This document shows, one piece after another, positions 9,233-16,592 of a DNA stretch of 21,024 nt. Positions within the stretch are counted from its first letter, which is position 1. Each line of letters begins with the position of its first letter. The notes under the pieces are model-generated. The model was not told the DNA's origin. It searched no databases and was given only the letters and a program-made list of their open reading frames with translations. Position numbers and translations under genes: made by a program. The stretch is from JAKBCQ01 sp021807585 (GTDB lineage: Bacteria; Planctomycetota; Planctomycetia; Isosphaerales; Isosphaeraceae). Location of the stretch: positions 1 to 21,024 of the forward strand of contig DAHWFG010000027.1 of assembly GCA_027325115.1 (NCBI GenBank), read 5' to 3'.

Positions 9233-10402
9233 CTAAACGACGACCCGAAGTTTGCGCAACCGCTCGGCCGCGGCGGCGAGGGTTTCGTCGCGTTTACAGA
9301 AACAAAATCGAACGTATTGCTTGCCCCGATCTTTATCACGAAAGAAACTCGACCCCGGAACCGTTGCGACTCCGATCTCGCGGACGAGATATTGGGCGAA
9401 TTCGACGTCGTCTCCCAGGGCGAAGGCGTCGATTCCCGCCATCACGTAATAAGCCCCCCGCGGCGGTTCACAATCGAAGCCGACCTCGCCGAGAACTTTG
9501 AGGAAGCGATCGCGGCGGCTTTGATAATCGAGAGCGAGTCGATCGAAATACGACCGAGGAAGCCGATACGCGACCGCGCCCGCCTCCTGCAGCGGCGCCG
9601 CGGCGCCGATCGAAACGTAATCATGCAATTGACGGAACGCGCGCGTCAAAGGCGCCGACGCGACGATCGTCCCCACCCGCCATCCCGTCACCGCGAACGT
9701 CTTCGACATCCCCGAGATCGTCGCCGAAAGATCGCGCATCCCGTCGAGAGTCGCAATCGAAACGTGCTTAAGCCCATCATAAACAATGTGGTCATATATC
9801 TCGTCGCTAATCGCGACGACGTTCCATTTTCGGCAAAGACTCGCGACGAATTCGAGTTCCTCGCGCGAGAAGACCGTCCCCGTGGGATTGTTGGGATTGC
9901 ACAGAACGATCGCCTTGGTTTTCTCGTTAAACGCCGCGGCGAGTTCATCGGGATCGAACGTCCACGCGGGAGGGCGGATCGTGACAAACCTTGGGGTCGC
10001 TCCCGCGAGGACGCAATCGGGCCAGTAATTTTCGTAAAACGGTTGAGTGAGAATCACCTCGTCGCCCGGGTTGATGATCGACATCAACGTGACGAGCATC
10101 GCCTCGGTCGCTCCGCACGTGACGGTGATTTCGGTTTCGGGGTCGACGTTCATTCCGAGATGCCAGGCTGCGTGCTCGGCGACGGACTCTCGAAGGCGTT
10201 GAGAGCCCCACGTGACCGCGTATTGATTGATATCCGCTTCGATCGCGGCGCACGCGGCCCGCTTCACTTCGTTTGGAGCGGAAAAATCGGGCATGCCTTG
10301 GGCAAGGTTGATCGCGCCGTATTTCTTGGCCTCGACCGACATGCCCCGGATCACGCTTTCGTTGAACCGTTCGACTTTGTGCGATAAGAGCGGGAGACGC
10401 AT
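9233..10402 (-). CDS. PLP-dependent class I/II aminotransferase
   Basis: This 389-residue enzyme is a fold-type I aminotransferase, which transfers amino groups between an amino acid and a 2-oxo acid using pyridoxal phosphate. Recognisable elements in order are INLAQGMPDFSAP (31-43), the cofactor loop TCGATEAM (95-102), NPNNPTG (169-175), ISDEIYDHIVYDG (198-210, Asp200 and Tyr203 contacting PLP), SGMSKTFAVTGWRVG with Schiff-base Lys234, and YVRFCF carrying the substrate carboxylate Arg near the C-terminus. The overall pattern is closest to kynurenine/glutamine-type and methionine aminotransferases (KAT or YbdL-like) rather than classical AspC, but the substrate is an inference. The ATG at 10402 is the first one in line with family starts; its ribosome site (GGAAAG about 9 nt away) is weak. 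The frame stays open 281 codons further upstream without protein-like composition. Confidence 0.9.
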   Translation of the reverse strand: MRLPLLSHKVERFNESVIRGMSVEAKKYGAINLAQGMPDFSAPNEVKRAACAAIEADINQYAVTWGSQRLRESVAEHAAWHLGMNVDPETEITVTCGATEAMLVTLMSIINPGDEVILTQPFYENYWPDCVLAGATPRFVTIRPPAWTFDPDELAAAFNEKTKAIVLCNPNNPTGTVFSREELEFVASLCRKWNVVAISDEIYDHIVYDGLKHVSIATLDGMRDLSATISGMSKTFAVTGWRVGTIVASAPLTRAFRQLHDYVSIGAAAPLQEAGAVAYRLPRSYFDRLALDYQSRRDRFLKVLGEVGFDCEPPRGAYYVMAGIDAFALGDDVEFAQYLVREIGVATVPGSSFFRDKDRGKQYVRFCFCKRDETLAAAAERLRKLRVVV

Positions 10403-10638
10403 AGAGAATCGCTTTCCAGGATCGATATTCACTCGGGACCGGAACACCGGCGTGGAATTTGGAAATGACGTATTCTGGCGCGATCGAACGGTTTTAGCAA
10501 ATTCCACACAGAGCGATCTTGGCGATCGACCCGATGAGAATGCGATCGTTATCAAGAATCGCGGCGTTAGAATCACCGAGTTGGTTGTCTGTGTTTGACG
10601 TAACGGATTGCGGAACAAGATTGTTGAGAAAAAGCACT

Positions 10639-10770
10639 GAGCGAAGCCGATCGGAATTGGGGCTGTTTGCGTCGGTTGTGATACCAGGATCGGATCGATG
10701 CGCAAATCGCGTGATGAAAAACCCCCGAGCGAAGCCAAACGGCATTTGGGCTGTTTGCGGCATTTGTAGT
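10639..10770. repeat. Imperfect 44-bp direct repeat, two copies 88 bp apart
   Basis: Copy 1 (10639-10682) and copy 2 (10727-10770) both begin GAGCGAAGCC and share GGGCTGTTTGCG. By eye about 35 of 44 positions agree, without gaps. Both are preceded by a GA-plus-A-run stretch. Inside each copy AGCC and GGCT can pair (10645-10664 and 10733-10752); in copy 2 the stem extends with AAA/TTT across one bulged G. On the minus strand each copy ends in a TTTTTC run, so they could act as weak terminators or RNA hairpins upstream of the aminotransferase gene. The role is unknown. Confidence 0.5.
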
Positions 10771-11062
10771 CCTGAGAGGCGATCGACGCCTGATCCGCGC
10801 GAGCGAAATCGCGAATCGAACCCGACGTGGCGAAGTTCGACCGTGTGGATTCGATTTGCCGATGAAGCCGCGGGACACGCGGGAGAGTGCATGGGAACCG
10901 GTTGGGTGTGGATTCGACGCTTCGCGGTAGCGACGATCGCCGCGGGGTTTTGTGGATTCGCATCGTTTGAGCAAGCCGGGTAAAAGATCGATTGTTGCGG
11001 GGTGCTTTTGAAGCGATTTTGGTACGCGACGTTTTAGATTTCGAATCGATTTTCTCTCTCTC

Positions 11063-11068
11063 TATAAT
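11063..11068 (+). promoter_or_regulatory. Perfect -10 box (TATAAT) after a CT repeat
   Basis: TATAAT occurs in a gene-free, AT-richer stretch directly after a run of CT dinucleotides. No good -35 box lies at 16-18 nt upstream (TTCGAA at 11040-11045 matches only three positions of TTGACA). It could drive a short transcript ending near 11283 or the 320-residue gene at 11640 with a long leader. The match alone is weak evidence. Confidence 0.3.
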
Positions 11069-11261
11069 ATACGCCAAGTGTGACAGTTTATTCAGAGAAT
11101 TTTGGAATTTTTTGGGATTTGTGATTTCTTCTTTTGCGAGATTAAAATGAGGCGATTTAACGGTGATTGAGATGATTGGGCTGATGTTGTGGGATGCGGA
11201 TATTGGGCGAAACGCGACCTTTTTGATGCTTTTGAATGATCGCATCGGTTTTGAGATCGTT

Positions 11262-11283
11262 TCGCGCCCGAGAGCGCGATTTT
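11262..11283 (+). terminator. Terminator-like hairpin in gene-free region
   Basis: TCGCGC (11262-11267) pairs perfectly with GCGCGA (11274-11279) around the six-base loop CCGAGA, followed immediately by TTTT (11280-11283). The stem is short but all strong pairs at its core, and the T-run is only four long. No plus-strand protein gene precedes it, so if functional it would end a small non-coding transcript. Confidence 0.35.
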
Positions 11284-11639
11284 AATCCCCGAGGGTGCAC
11301 GGTGTTAAGAACAAGAATCGATTATTTACATGTTTTTATCGATGGATTTGCGTTGAGCGATGCGAGGAGCGATGACCGTCAGGAACCGGAAAACCAGGCC
11401 GAGCGGCGATTTCACTACTTGGGACAATCGGCGCAATCGTCATCGGCGGAGCGATCGGACGATTCTCTCCAGGCGGTCGGTTACGAACGATTTCGACGGA
11501 AGCGCGCCGGTTGGGCCGCGCAAAGCAGGCGTGTCGCGCCGATAAACCATCCAACGCCGACGAGCGACGGATCGCTTATCGACGAGTGTCGGAAAGATCG
11601 TGGATCGATCGAGCGGCGAACGATCGAGGAGGTCGAGCG

Positions 11640-12602
11640 ATGCGATGGAATCGACGGCGAAGCGAGCGGGCGTTTCGGCCCGCGGTCGAAGGCGAGATGG
11701 AAACGCGGATGTTGCCGTCGGGTTTCGCGGGGAATCTCGCCGGACATGCCGGGAATATCGCCCCCCGAGAGTTCTTCGTTCATCGGGCGCCGACACACGT
11801 TCCCTTCGGCCCGCGCGTCGGCATCCAATCGTTCTTTGGCGGCCAGGGGTCGCGGGTCGCGGTCGGCAACGGCGAGGTGTTTAATATCAGTGTTTACAAT
11901 GTTGCGAATCCGTTGATCGCGGGAGGACAAATTCACGCGTTTCCGATGTCGGGGGGGCGCGTCGGGCTGATCGTCGCGGGAACCACGCAGCAATCGGCCT
12001 TATCGATCGACCCCGTGGCGTTTCCATTGCGTAAGGGAACTGCGCATCAATTCGCGTACCGCGTCGACAATCAATCCCAAACGCTCAACATTGGTGAAAT
12101 CATTGTTAAAAGTGGGAGTATTTATCAGATCCTCGGCTATCACACCGCGGATTTATCGGGTCCGATCATCGTCAACGGGTTTGGAACGGTCGACCGGATC
12201 GCGCTCGATACGATCTTACCCGGAGGATCGATCGACGTCGGCGGGACGCTGAACACCCTTGACGTCGTGCACAACGCGAACTTCGACGGCGGCACGGGGT
12301 TGTTTGTCGGTCGCGATCTCAATTGGATGGACATCGGCCAAGATCTCAATTTCGCCGGCGGATCGAGCATGTACATCGCTCGCGATTTGGGCCTGGTGGC
12401 GCAGGGCTCCAAGGGGACCGATACGGGAGGTCAAGGCGCGCTGGTTCATGGTAATGTGAACATCGCCCCCGGCAGTTCGATGAACTTCGGCCGCTTTATC
12501 GACGCTCCATTCACGATCTACGGGTCGCTCAACGGCTACTCGCGTGTGAATCCGACCGCAGCGTTGGGGAAGATCATCGCCTACGGCGGCGGAACTCCCT
12601 GA
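11640..12602 (+). CDS. Planctomycete-type hypothetical protein with glycine-rich repeat region
   Basis: This 320-residue protein has no function I can assign. The start ATG at 11640 has AGGAGG exactly 7 nt upstream, which rejects the longer frame from 11511. The basic N-terminus followed by FRPAVEGEMETRMLPS (12-27) resembles the Planc_extracel-type motif of planctomycete exported proteins (usually P-x-x-E-x-L-E-x-R-x-L-L-S), here degenerate. No strong hydrophobic segment follows. Residues 70-185 look beta-rich. From about 194 on there are short Gly/Asn/Asp-rich units such as GGTLNTLDV, FVGRDLNWMDIG and YIARDLGLV, ending in GNVNIAPGSSMNFGR. They alternate as in a beta-solenoid or bactofilin-like fold, which suggests an extracellular or surface structural protein. 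Localisation and fold are inference. Confidence 0.85.
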   Translation: MRWNRRRSERAFRPAVEGEMETRMLPSGFAGNLAGHAGNIAPREFFVHRAPTHVPFGPRVGIQSFFGGQGSRVAVGNGEVFNISVYNVANPLIAGGQIHAFPMSGGRVGLIVAGTTQQSALSIDPVAFPLRKGTAHQFAYRVDNQSQTLNIGEIIVKSGSIYQILGYHTADLSGPIIVNGFGTVDRIALDTILPGGSIDVGGTLNTLDVVHNANFDGGTGLFVGRDLNWMDIGQDLNFAGGSSMYIARDLGLVAQGSKGTDTGGQGALVHGNVNIAPGSSMNFGRFIDAPFTIYGSLNGYSRVNPTAALGKIIAYGGGTP

Positions 12603-12616
12603 TCGCGAATCGAGGC

Positions 12617-12651
12617 GAATCACGAGCCGATCGGTCGTCAGCTCGTGATTC
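12617..12651. terminator. 11-bp inverted repeat between convergent genes
   Basis: GAATCACGAGC (12617-12627) is perfectly complementary to GCTCGTGATTC (12641-12651) around a 13-nt loop. It lies just after the stop of the 320-residue gene (12602) and overlaps the last codons and stop of the convergent ABC ATPase gene. The placement suits a bidirectional terminator, but neither side carries a T-run, so it may only stabilise the two 3' ends. Confidence 0.5.
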
Positions 12652-13624
12652 CCTTTGTTAAGTGCATGAATGCGGTTTCGAGATTGATCTCGTCTTCTTT
12701 GAAGAGGGTGAGCTCGAAGCCGTTTTCGATGAGGGTTCGCGCCAGGAACGTATACTGGATGACGTTTTCGCCGAGGCGAACGATCAGGACGCCGTTTTTA
12801 TCTTCGACCGACGCGACATCGGCGATCGCTTCGAGGAGCGTCGCGGCCTCGTTCATTCGCGACGCGACGGCGATGTTGAGAACGATATCGGCGCGCACCT
12901 GTTTCATCACGTCGACGACCGCTCCGTTGACGAGCAACACCCCCTGCTCGATGATGCCGATCTTGTTACAGATATCGGCGAGTTCGGGAAGGATGTGGCT
13001 TGAAACGAGGATCGTTTTCCCCATTGCGCGGAGCTCTTTGAGGAGCCCTCGAATCTCGATCCGGGCGCGCGGGTCGAGCCCCGACGCGGGCTCGTCGAGG
13101 AGCAACACCTGGGGATTGTGCAAGAGCACGCGAGCGAGCCCGAGGCGTTGAGTCATCCCCCGCGAAAGGCTCGTCACCAATGCGTCTCGCTTGTAGGTTA
13201 AATCAACAAGTTCAAGCACCTCTTCGCAAATTTTCTTCCTCGCCGGACCCTTGATGCGATACGCGGCGGCAAAGAATTCTAGATATTCGATCACTTTCAT
13301 GTCGTCATAGACGCCGAAGAAATCGGGCATGTAGCCGATCGCGCGACGGATATCTTTGGCGCCGGTGTAGATCGATTGGCCGCAGAAGTAAGCCTCGCCC
13401 CACGTGGGGTTAAGGAGGGTGGCGAGGATGCGCATCGTCGTCGTCTTGCCGGCGCCGTTGGGGCCGATGAATCCGTAAACGTCTCCTTTATGGAGCGTGA
13501 GGTTGAGGCGATTGAGCGCGTAAAGCTCGCCGTACATCTTGGTGAGATCTTGCGTTTCGATCATCGGACCGTCGGTCGGAACCGGATCGACCGCGACGGG
13601 CGCCTCGGCGGGCGTTGTGCTCAT
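12638..13624 (-). CDS. ABC transporter ATP-binding protein (ABC-2 type exporter subfamily)
   Basis: This 328-residue ATPase has all core ABC motifs: Walker A GPNGAGKTTT (54-63), Q-loop region GYMPDFFGVYDD (97-108, with Pro-Asp where Gln is usual), signature SLSRGMTQR (152-160), Walker B VLLLDEPASGLDP (173-185) and switch His210 in VSSHILPE. The signature and the ~100-residue C-terminal extension are typical of ABC-2/NatA-type exporters, which work with an integral membrane permease. No permease gene is found in this window: upstream in the same direction is the 774-residue membrane protein (74 bp gap), and downstream is a convergent gene. The first ~20 residues are Ala/Pro/Val-rich; Met21 is an alternative start and the ribosome site at 13624 is weak. 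The transported substrate is unknown. Confidence 0.92.
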   Translation of the reverse strand: MSTTPAEAPVAVDPVPTDGPMIETQDLTKMYGELYALNRLNLTLHKGDVYGFIGPNGAGKTTTMRILATLLNPTWGEAYFCGQSIYTGAKDIRRAIGYMPDFFGVYDDMKVIEYLEFFAAAYRIKGPARKKICEEVLELVDLTYKRDALVTSLSRGMTQRLGLARVLLHNPQVLLLDEPASGLDPRARIEIRGLLKELRAMGKTILVSSHILPELADICNKIGIIEQGVLLVNGAVVDVMKQVRADIVLNIAVASRMNEAATLLEAIADVASVEDKNGVLIVRLGENVIQYTFLARTLIENGFELTLFKEDEINLETAFMHLTKGITS

Positions 13625-13698
13625 ATGCGGTTCTCGCTTTTCCTTGAAGAAATCAATCGATCGAAATCATCTCAATACCTAATTAATGCATGCGTATG

Positions 13699-16023
13699 TC
13701 AGTTAGGCTCGACCGCGGGGGGATTCATCGGCACGACGACGCGAATCACGGTCGCCTGATCGATCTTGGGGATCGGTTTCCCTTTGCCGAGCATGACGAC
13801 CGACGCGGGCCCTTCGATCTCGGCGAAGACGATCGCGCCGTCGAGCGCGAGCCGACTTGAGAGATCGAGTTCGCGGAACACGTGATTTTCGAGCACCGCG
13901 ACTTCCGATCCCGCGGTCGAATAAAACATCATGGCGCGCAAGAGCCGAGCCGCGTCGGTCGCGGGATGAGCCGATTTCTCGACGCCGTTTCCGTTATTGA
14001 TATTTCGGTTCGCGAGCGCGTCTTGCACGTAACCCGCGAGCGAACGATTCTTGGCGGTTTCGACGACGGCGACTTTTCCGGGAGCGATCGCCCCCAGTTC
14101 ATAAACTTGCTTGCCGTAAGCGAGATGAACGTCTTTAAGCGTAACAGGTAAGAGGTTTTTGATCGTCCCCAGAACGCGTTCGCCGCTCGCGGACTCGATC
14201 GACGCTTCGACGATCGCCTCTCCCCGACCGCGCCAACTCGCCTGAAAGCTCCGCGTGCTCCAGATCGGCACGCGAGCGCCGACGATCCTCTCAGCCTCTC
14301 CCACGGGTTCATACGCATACCCCGACGACGAAAGCCCCAACCGATTGGGATTGTTCATCCCGCCGTAGCCCGATTCGGGAATGCCGAACCAGGTGACAAG
14401 CGTCTCCATACCCGAAGCGCTCGGCGCGGGATCCTCGTTCGAGGCGGGAACGTCGGCTTTGGGATCGCGATGCAACGACAAAGGCTCGATACCGATCGCG
14501 TAATCGTCGTTCCGCGGGCTGAAAACCGTGAACCAGCTCGTCCCGCGCATCAGGCCGCTCGTTTGATCGATATCTACCGCGTCAACCTTGTTCACGCGTA
14601 GATCGGTCCCCTTGATCGAATACGCCGCGATATACGCGATCGCGCTTACGCTTAAAACAATGATCGGAAACGTGATCCAGGTGAATTCCATGCGCTTAAC
14701 AACCTTACGCAGGAACAAGTAATCACCCGGTCCGATCAAAAGGATGTAAAGGAAAATGAAAAACGCGACCCACGCGAACGGTACGAGTTTGACCGCGGGG
14801 AAGGATTCCAGACCGCCGCGAAGCGACGTCGAGAGATCGGTGACGTTCGAGTAAGATATTCGCCGCGCAGGCCCTCCCATCGCCGCCGTGTAAGCGTAAT
14901 TGGACGTTTCGCCGGTCGATCCCTTGAGGTCGATCGTCTTGAGCCAGAACAGATTCCGATCTTCCCACGTCGAGAACGGCTTGAGGTTGACGTCGATCGC
15001 GACGACCGTGACGCGGCCGAAACCGTAAGGACCACGCACGACGAGCGGGGTCGTGGGATCGGCGTCGAGCGTCTTGCCGCGTCGTCCCGCAACGAGCACG
15101 AGCTTCGTAACCGAAACCCGCGGACCTCCCGGAGGCTGAATCGGCTTCTTCGACGCCGCGTACGTTTCGAGCGCGTCGAGATCGTTGAGCTGAATCGTCC
15201 CCTCGGGAACCGCGGGAAGAATCGAAGCGAACGGCCCGTCCTTCACCGCCCGCCAGTTGCTCCCGACCGCGACGACGAGATGACCGCCGTTTTTCACCCA
15301 ATCGATCAACGCCTTTTCGCGTCCCGATCCAAGCGCTGCGATCACGTCTTTATCACTTGTATCAATGACGACCGCCTGCGCCGATTCATATCCATACCAA
15401 CGATTCGGTAACGGATCGATCGGATTGATCTTGATCGGCAGGAGCAACCGTCCTTGCGTCGCGGGGGCGCCGTTCGCCAGGGCGGCGTCGGCTCGAAACC
15501 CCGGAAGCTCGGCGATCCGTTCGACTCCTTGCGGATTGCCGAACGTCAACACGAGGATCTCAAACGGATCGAGCGGAGTCGTCGACGTCATCGATTCTTC
15601 ATTGAAATTCAATCGATATGAACGCATGTTTTCGTCGATCGCCCGCGCCCTCCAGTTATCGGTGAGCGTCGATCCGCACCGGACGTACATCGACACGACC
15701 GCCGATCCTCCCGCGGGAACGTCGATCGCGCGGCGGACGAAAGTCGGTGTATCGTCGTCGTCGGGAACGCCCAGTTCGAGGAGACCCGAGAATCGTTCGG
15801 TTCCGGCTCGAAGCTGGAGCCAAACCGGCGTCCAACGACCGACCTCGAATCGCCCGCCGAAGCCGACGCGAATGTTTTCGAGCTCGATTCGAGGAGGTGA
15901 TCCCGCGGCGCGGGCGAGCTCGGCGGTCACGAACGGCGCGAGAATCACCGCGATCAGCGCGACGACGACGGATTTCGCGATCGATCGGTTCGATTGGAAC
16001 ATCATGGCGTTTCGGATCTTCAT
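13699..16023 (-). CDS. Exported, membrane-anchored protein of unknown function
   Basis: I do not recognise this 774-residue protein by name. It begins with a signal-like segment (basic, then hydrophobic 18-35, ending AELARAA near 40). A beta-rich region follows, then a GATase1-like middle part: AVVIDTSDKDVIAALGSGRE, DWVKNGGHLVVAVGSNW (241-257) and a GRVTVVAIDVN strand (336-346). Two neighbouring membrane helices are clear at about 413-437 and 448-470, with the basic stretch RKVVKRMEF between them. A long C-terminal half then lies on the same side as the N-terminal half. This layout (exported sensor-like halves joined by a helical hairpin) suits an envelope partner of the ABC ATPase encoded 74 bp downstream. 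Proteins of this build are often next to ABC-2 genes in planctomycetes; a role in the transporter is inference. The start at 16023 has no clear ribosome site; Met7 or Met8 are alternatives. Confidence 0.88.
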   Translation of the reverse strand: MKIRNAMMFQSNRSIAKSVVVALIAVILAPFVTAELARAAGSPPRIELENIRVGFGGRFEVGRWTPVWLQLRAGTERFSGLLELGVPDDDDTPTFVRRAIDVPAGGSAVVSMYVRCGSTLTDNWRARAIDENMRSYRLNFNEESMTSTTPLDPFEILVLTFGNPQGVERIAELPGFRADAALANGAPATQGRLLLPIKINPIDPLPNRWYGYESAQAVVIDTSDKDVIAALGSGREKALIDWVKNGGHLVVAVGSNWRAVKDGPFASILPAVPEGTIQLNDLDALETYAASKKPIQPPGGPRVSVTKLVLVAGRRGKTLDADPTTPLVVRGPYGFGRVTVVAIDVNLKPFSTWEDRNLFWLKTIDLKGSTGETSNYAYTAAMGGPARRISYSNVTDLSTSLRGGLESFPAVKLVPFAWVAFFIFLYILLIGPGDYLFLRKVVKRMEFTWITFPIIVLSVSAIAYIAAYSIKGTDLRVNKVDAVDIDQTSGLMRGTSWFTVFSPRNDDYAIGIEPLSLHRDPKADVPASNEDPAPSASGMETLVTWFGIPESGYGGMNNPNRLGLSSSGYAYEPVGEAERIVGARVPIWSTRSFQASWRGRGEAIVEASIESASGERVLGTIKNLLPVTLKDVHLAYGKQVYELGAIAPGKVAVVETAKNRSLAGYVQDALANRNINNGNGVEKSAHPATDAARLLRAMMFYSTAGSEVAVLENHVFRELDLSSRLALDGAIVFAEIEGPASVVMLGKGKPIPKIDQATVIRVVVPMNPPAVEPN

Positions 16024-16099
16024 GAAAATCTTGATTGCTCAAAGATGACGACGCTGGAGACGACGAGCCGATCGGTTCCATTCGGTGGATCGACGTCGA

Positions 16100-16423
16100 T
16101 CACGGTTTCTCGCCGGGGTCGCACACGCAAGGAGACGCTCCACACCCAGGACACGAGCCGCCGTATTTATCCCATATCGCTTGTTCGAGGTCGACCCCCC
16201 GAATATTGGCGAGAGTCGCCAGCCACGCGATTACGTCGGCCATTTCGAGCGCGAGCTCCTCATGAGTACCCGATCGCAGCGCCGTCGCAAGTTCGCCGAA
16301 CTCTTCGGTCAGCCACAAGAACGTCGCGGCGTCTCCGCGAGCCAGATCGCGCTCGCCGTACATCGCGCCGATCCATGATTGAAGCTTGGAAAGCGTGATC
16401 CCTTCGATCGGTTTTTCACTCAT
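16100..16423 (-). CDS. MazG-like nucleotide pyrophosphohydrolase with C-terminal Cys cluster
   Basis: This 107-residue protein is a small all-alpha MazG-type NTP pyrophosphohydrolase, an enzyme class that hydrolyses (d)NTPs to NMP and pyrophosphate and helps clear abnormal nucleotides. The Mg-binding motifs are present: EEFGEL (Glu40, Glu41, Glu44) and EMADVIAWL (Glu60, Asp63), followed by LANIRGVDLEQAIWDKY. The tail CPGCGASPCVC holds four cysteines (91, 94, 99, 101), which could bind zinc. The ATG at 16423 is used; a TTG immediately before it adds one residue. The ribosome site is poor. It is the first gene of a minus-strand cluster leading into the membrane protein (76 bp gap) and is divergent from Uma2 copy 1. 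Natural substrate not visible. Confidence 0.88.
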   Translation of the reverse strand: MSEKPIEGITLSKLQSWIGAMYGERDLARGDAATFLWLTEEFGELATALRSGTHEELALEMADVIAWLATLANIRGVDLEQAIWDKYGGSCPGCGASPCVCDPGEKP

Positions 16424-16505
16424 CAAAGTCTCATCTTACAAAATGCGAAGGAGTCGTGCCAGCCGGCCGACAGTTCTTTTCACTCGTTTCGGTCGCCGCA
16501 GGCGG

Positions 16506-16534
16506 TCGTCAGCGACTTCGCGACGGATTATAAT
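16506..16534 (+). promoter_or_regulatory. Putative sigma-70-like promoter of Uma2 copy 1
   Basis: TCGTCA (16506-16511, four of six matches to TTGACA) is followed after 17 nt by a perfect TATAAT (16529-16534), 59 nt before the Uma2 start codon. The second Uma2 gene has a similar GTTAAAATC stretch (TAAAAT at 20200-20205) at nearly the same distance, which supports a shared promoter inherited with the duplication. Confidence 0.45.
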
Positions 16535-16592
16535 CAAGATCGTTCCAATCCGCTCGTCCGTCGAGTTCCATTCAGAGGAAGTGAGCCGACCG

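Larger units (their letters stand above)
10403..11639. other. 1.2 kb gene-poor region between divergent genes
   Basis: This region between the aminotransferase start and the 320-residue protein start contains no open frame that looks like a protein on either strand. The frames present are Arg/Ser/Pro-rich shadows. What can be seen is an imperfect 44-bp direct repeat (10639-10682 and 10727-10770), a CT-run next to a perfect TATAAT (11063-11068), a G/T-rich stretch nearly free of C (about 11095-11205), and a hairpin with a short T-run (11262-11283). From about 11340 on the sequence returns to the GATCG-rich style of the coding regions and leads into a strong ribosome binding site at 11627-11632. 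Confidence 0.6.

Noticed and set aside
10639..10770. Possible CRISPR or insertion-sequence ends
   Set aside because: Only two imperfect direct copies, no inverted termini, no transposase and no cas genes nearby.
10519..10983. 154-codon plus-strand frame in the gene-poor region
   Set aside because: No ribosome site, biased Arg/Ser composition, and it runs through both copies of the direct repeat; no family resemblance.
13625..13698. Palindromic AATTAATGCATGC stretch between the membrane-protein gene and the ABC gene as an operator or terminator
   Set aside because: The palindromes are only 6-8 bp and no stable stem with a T-run can be formed; chance is sufficient.
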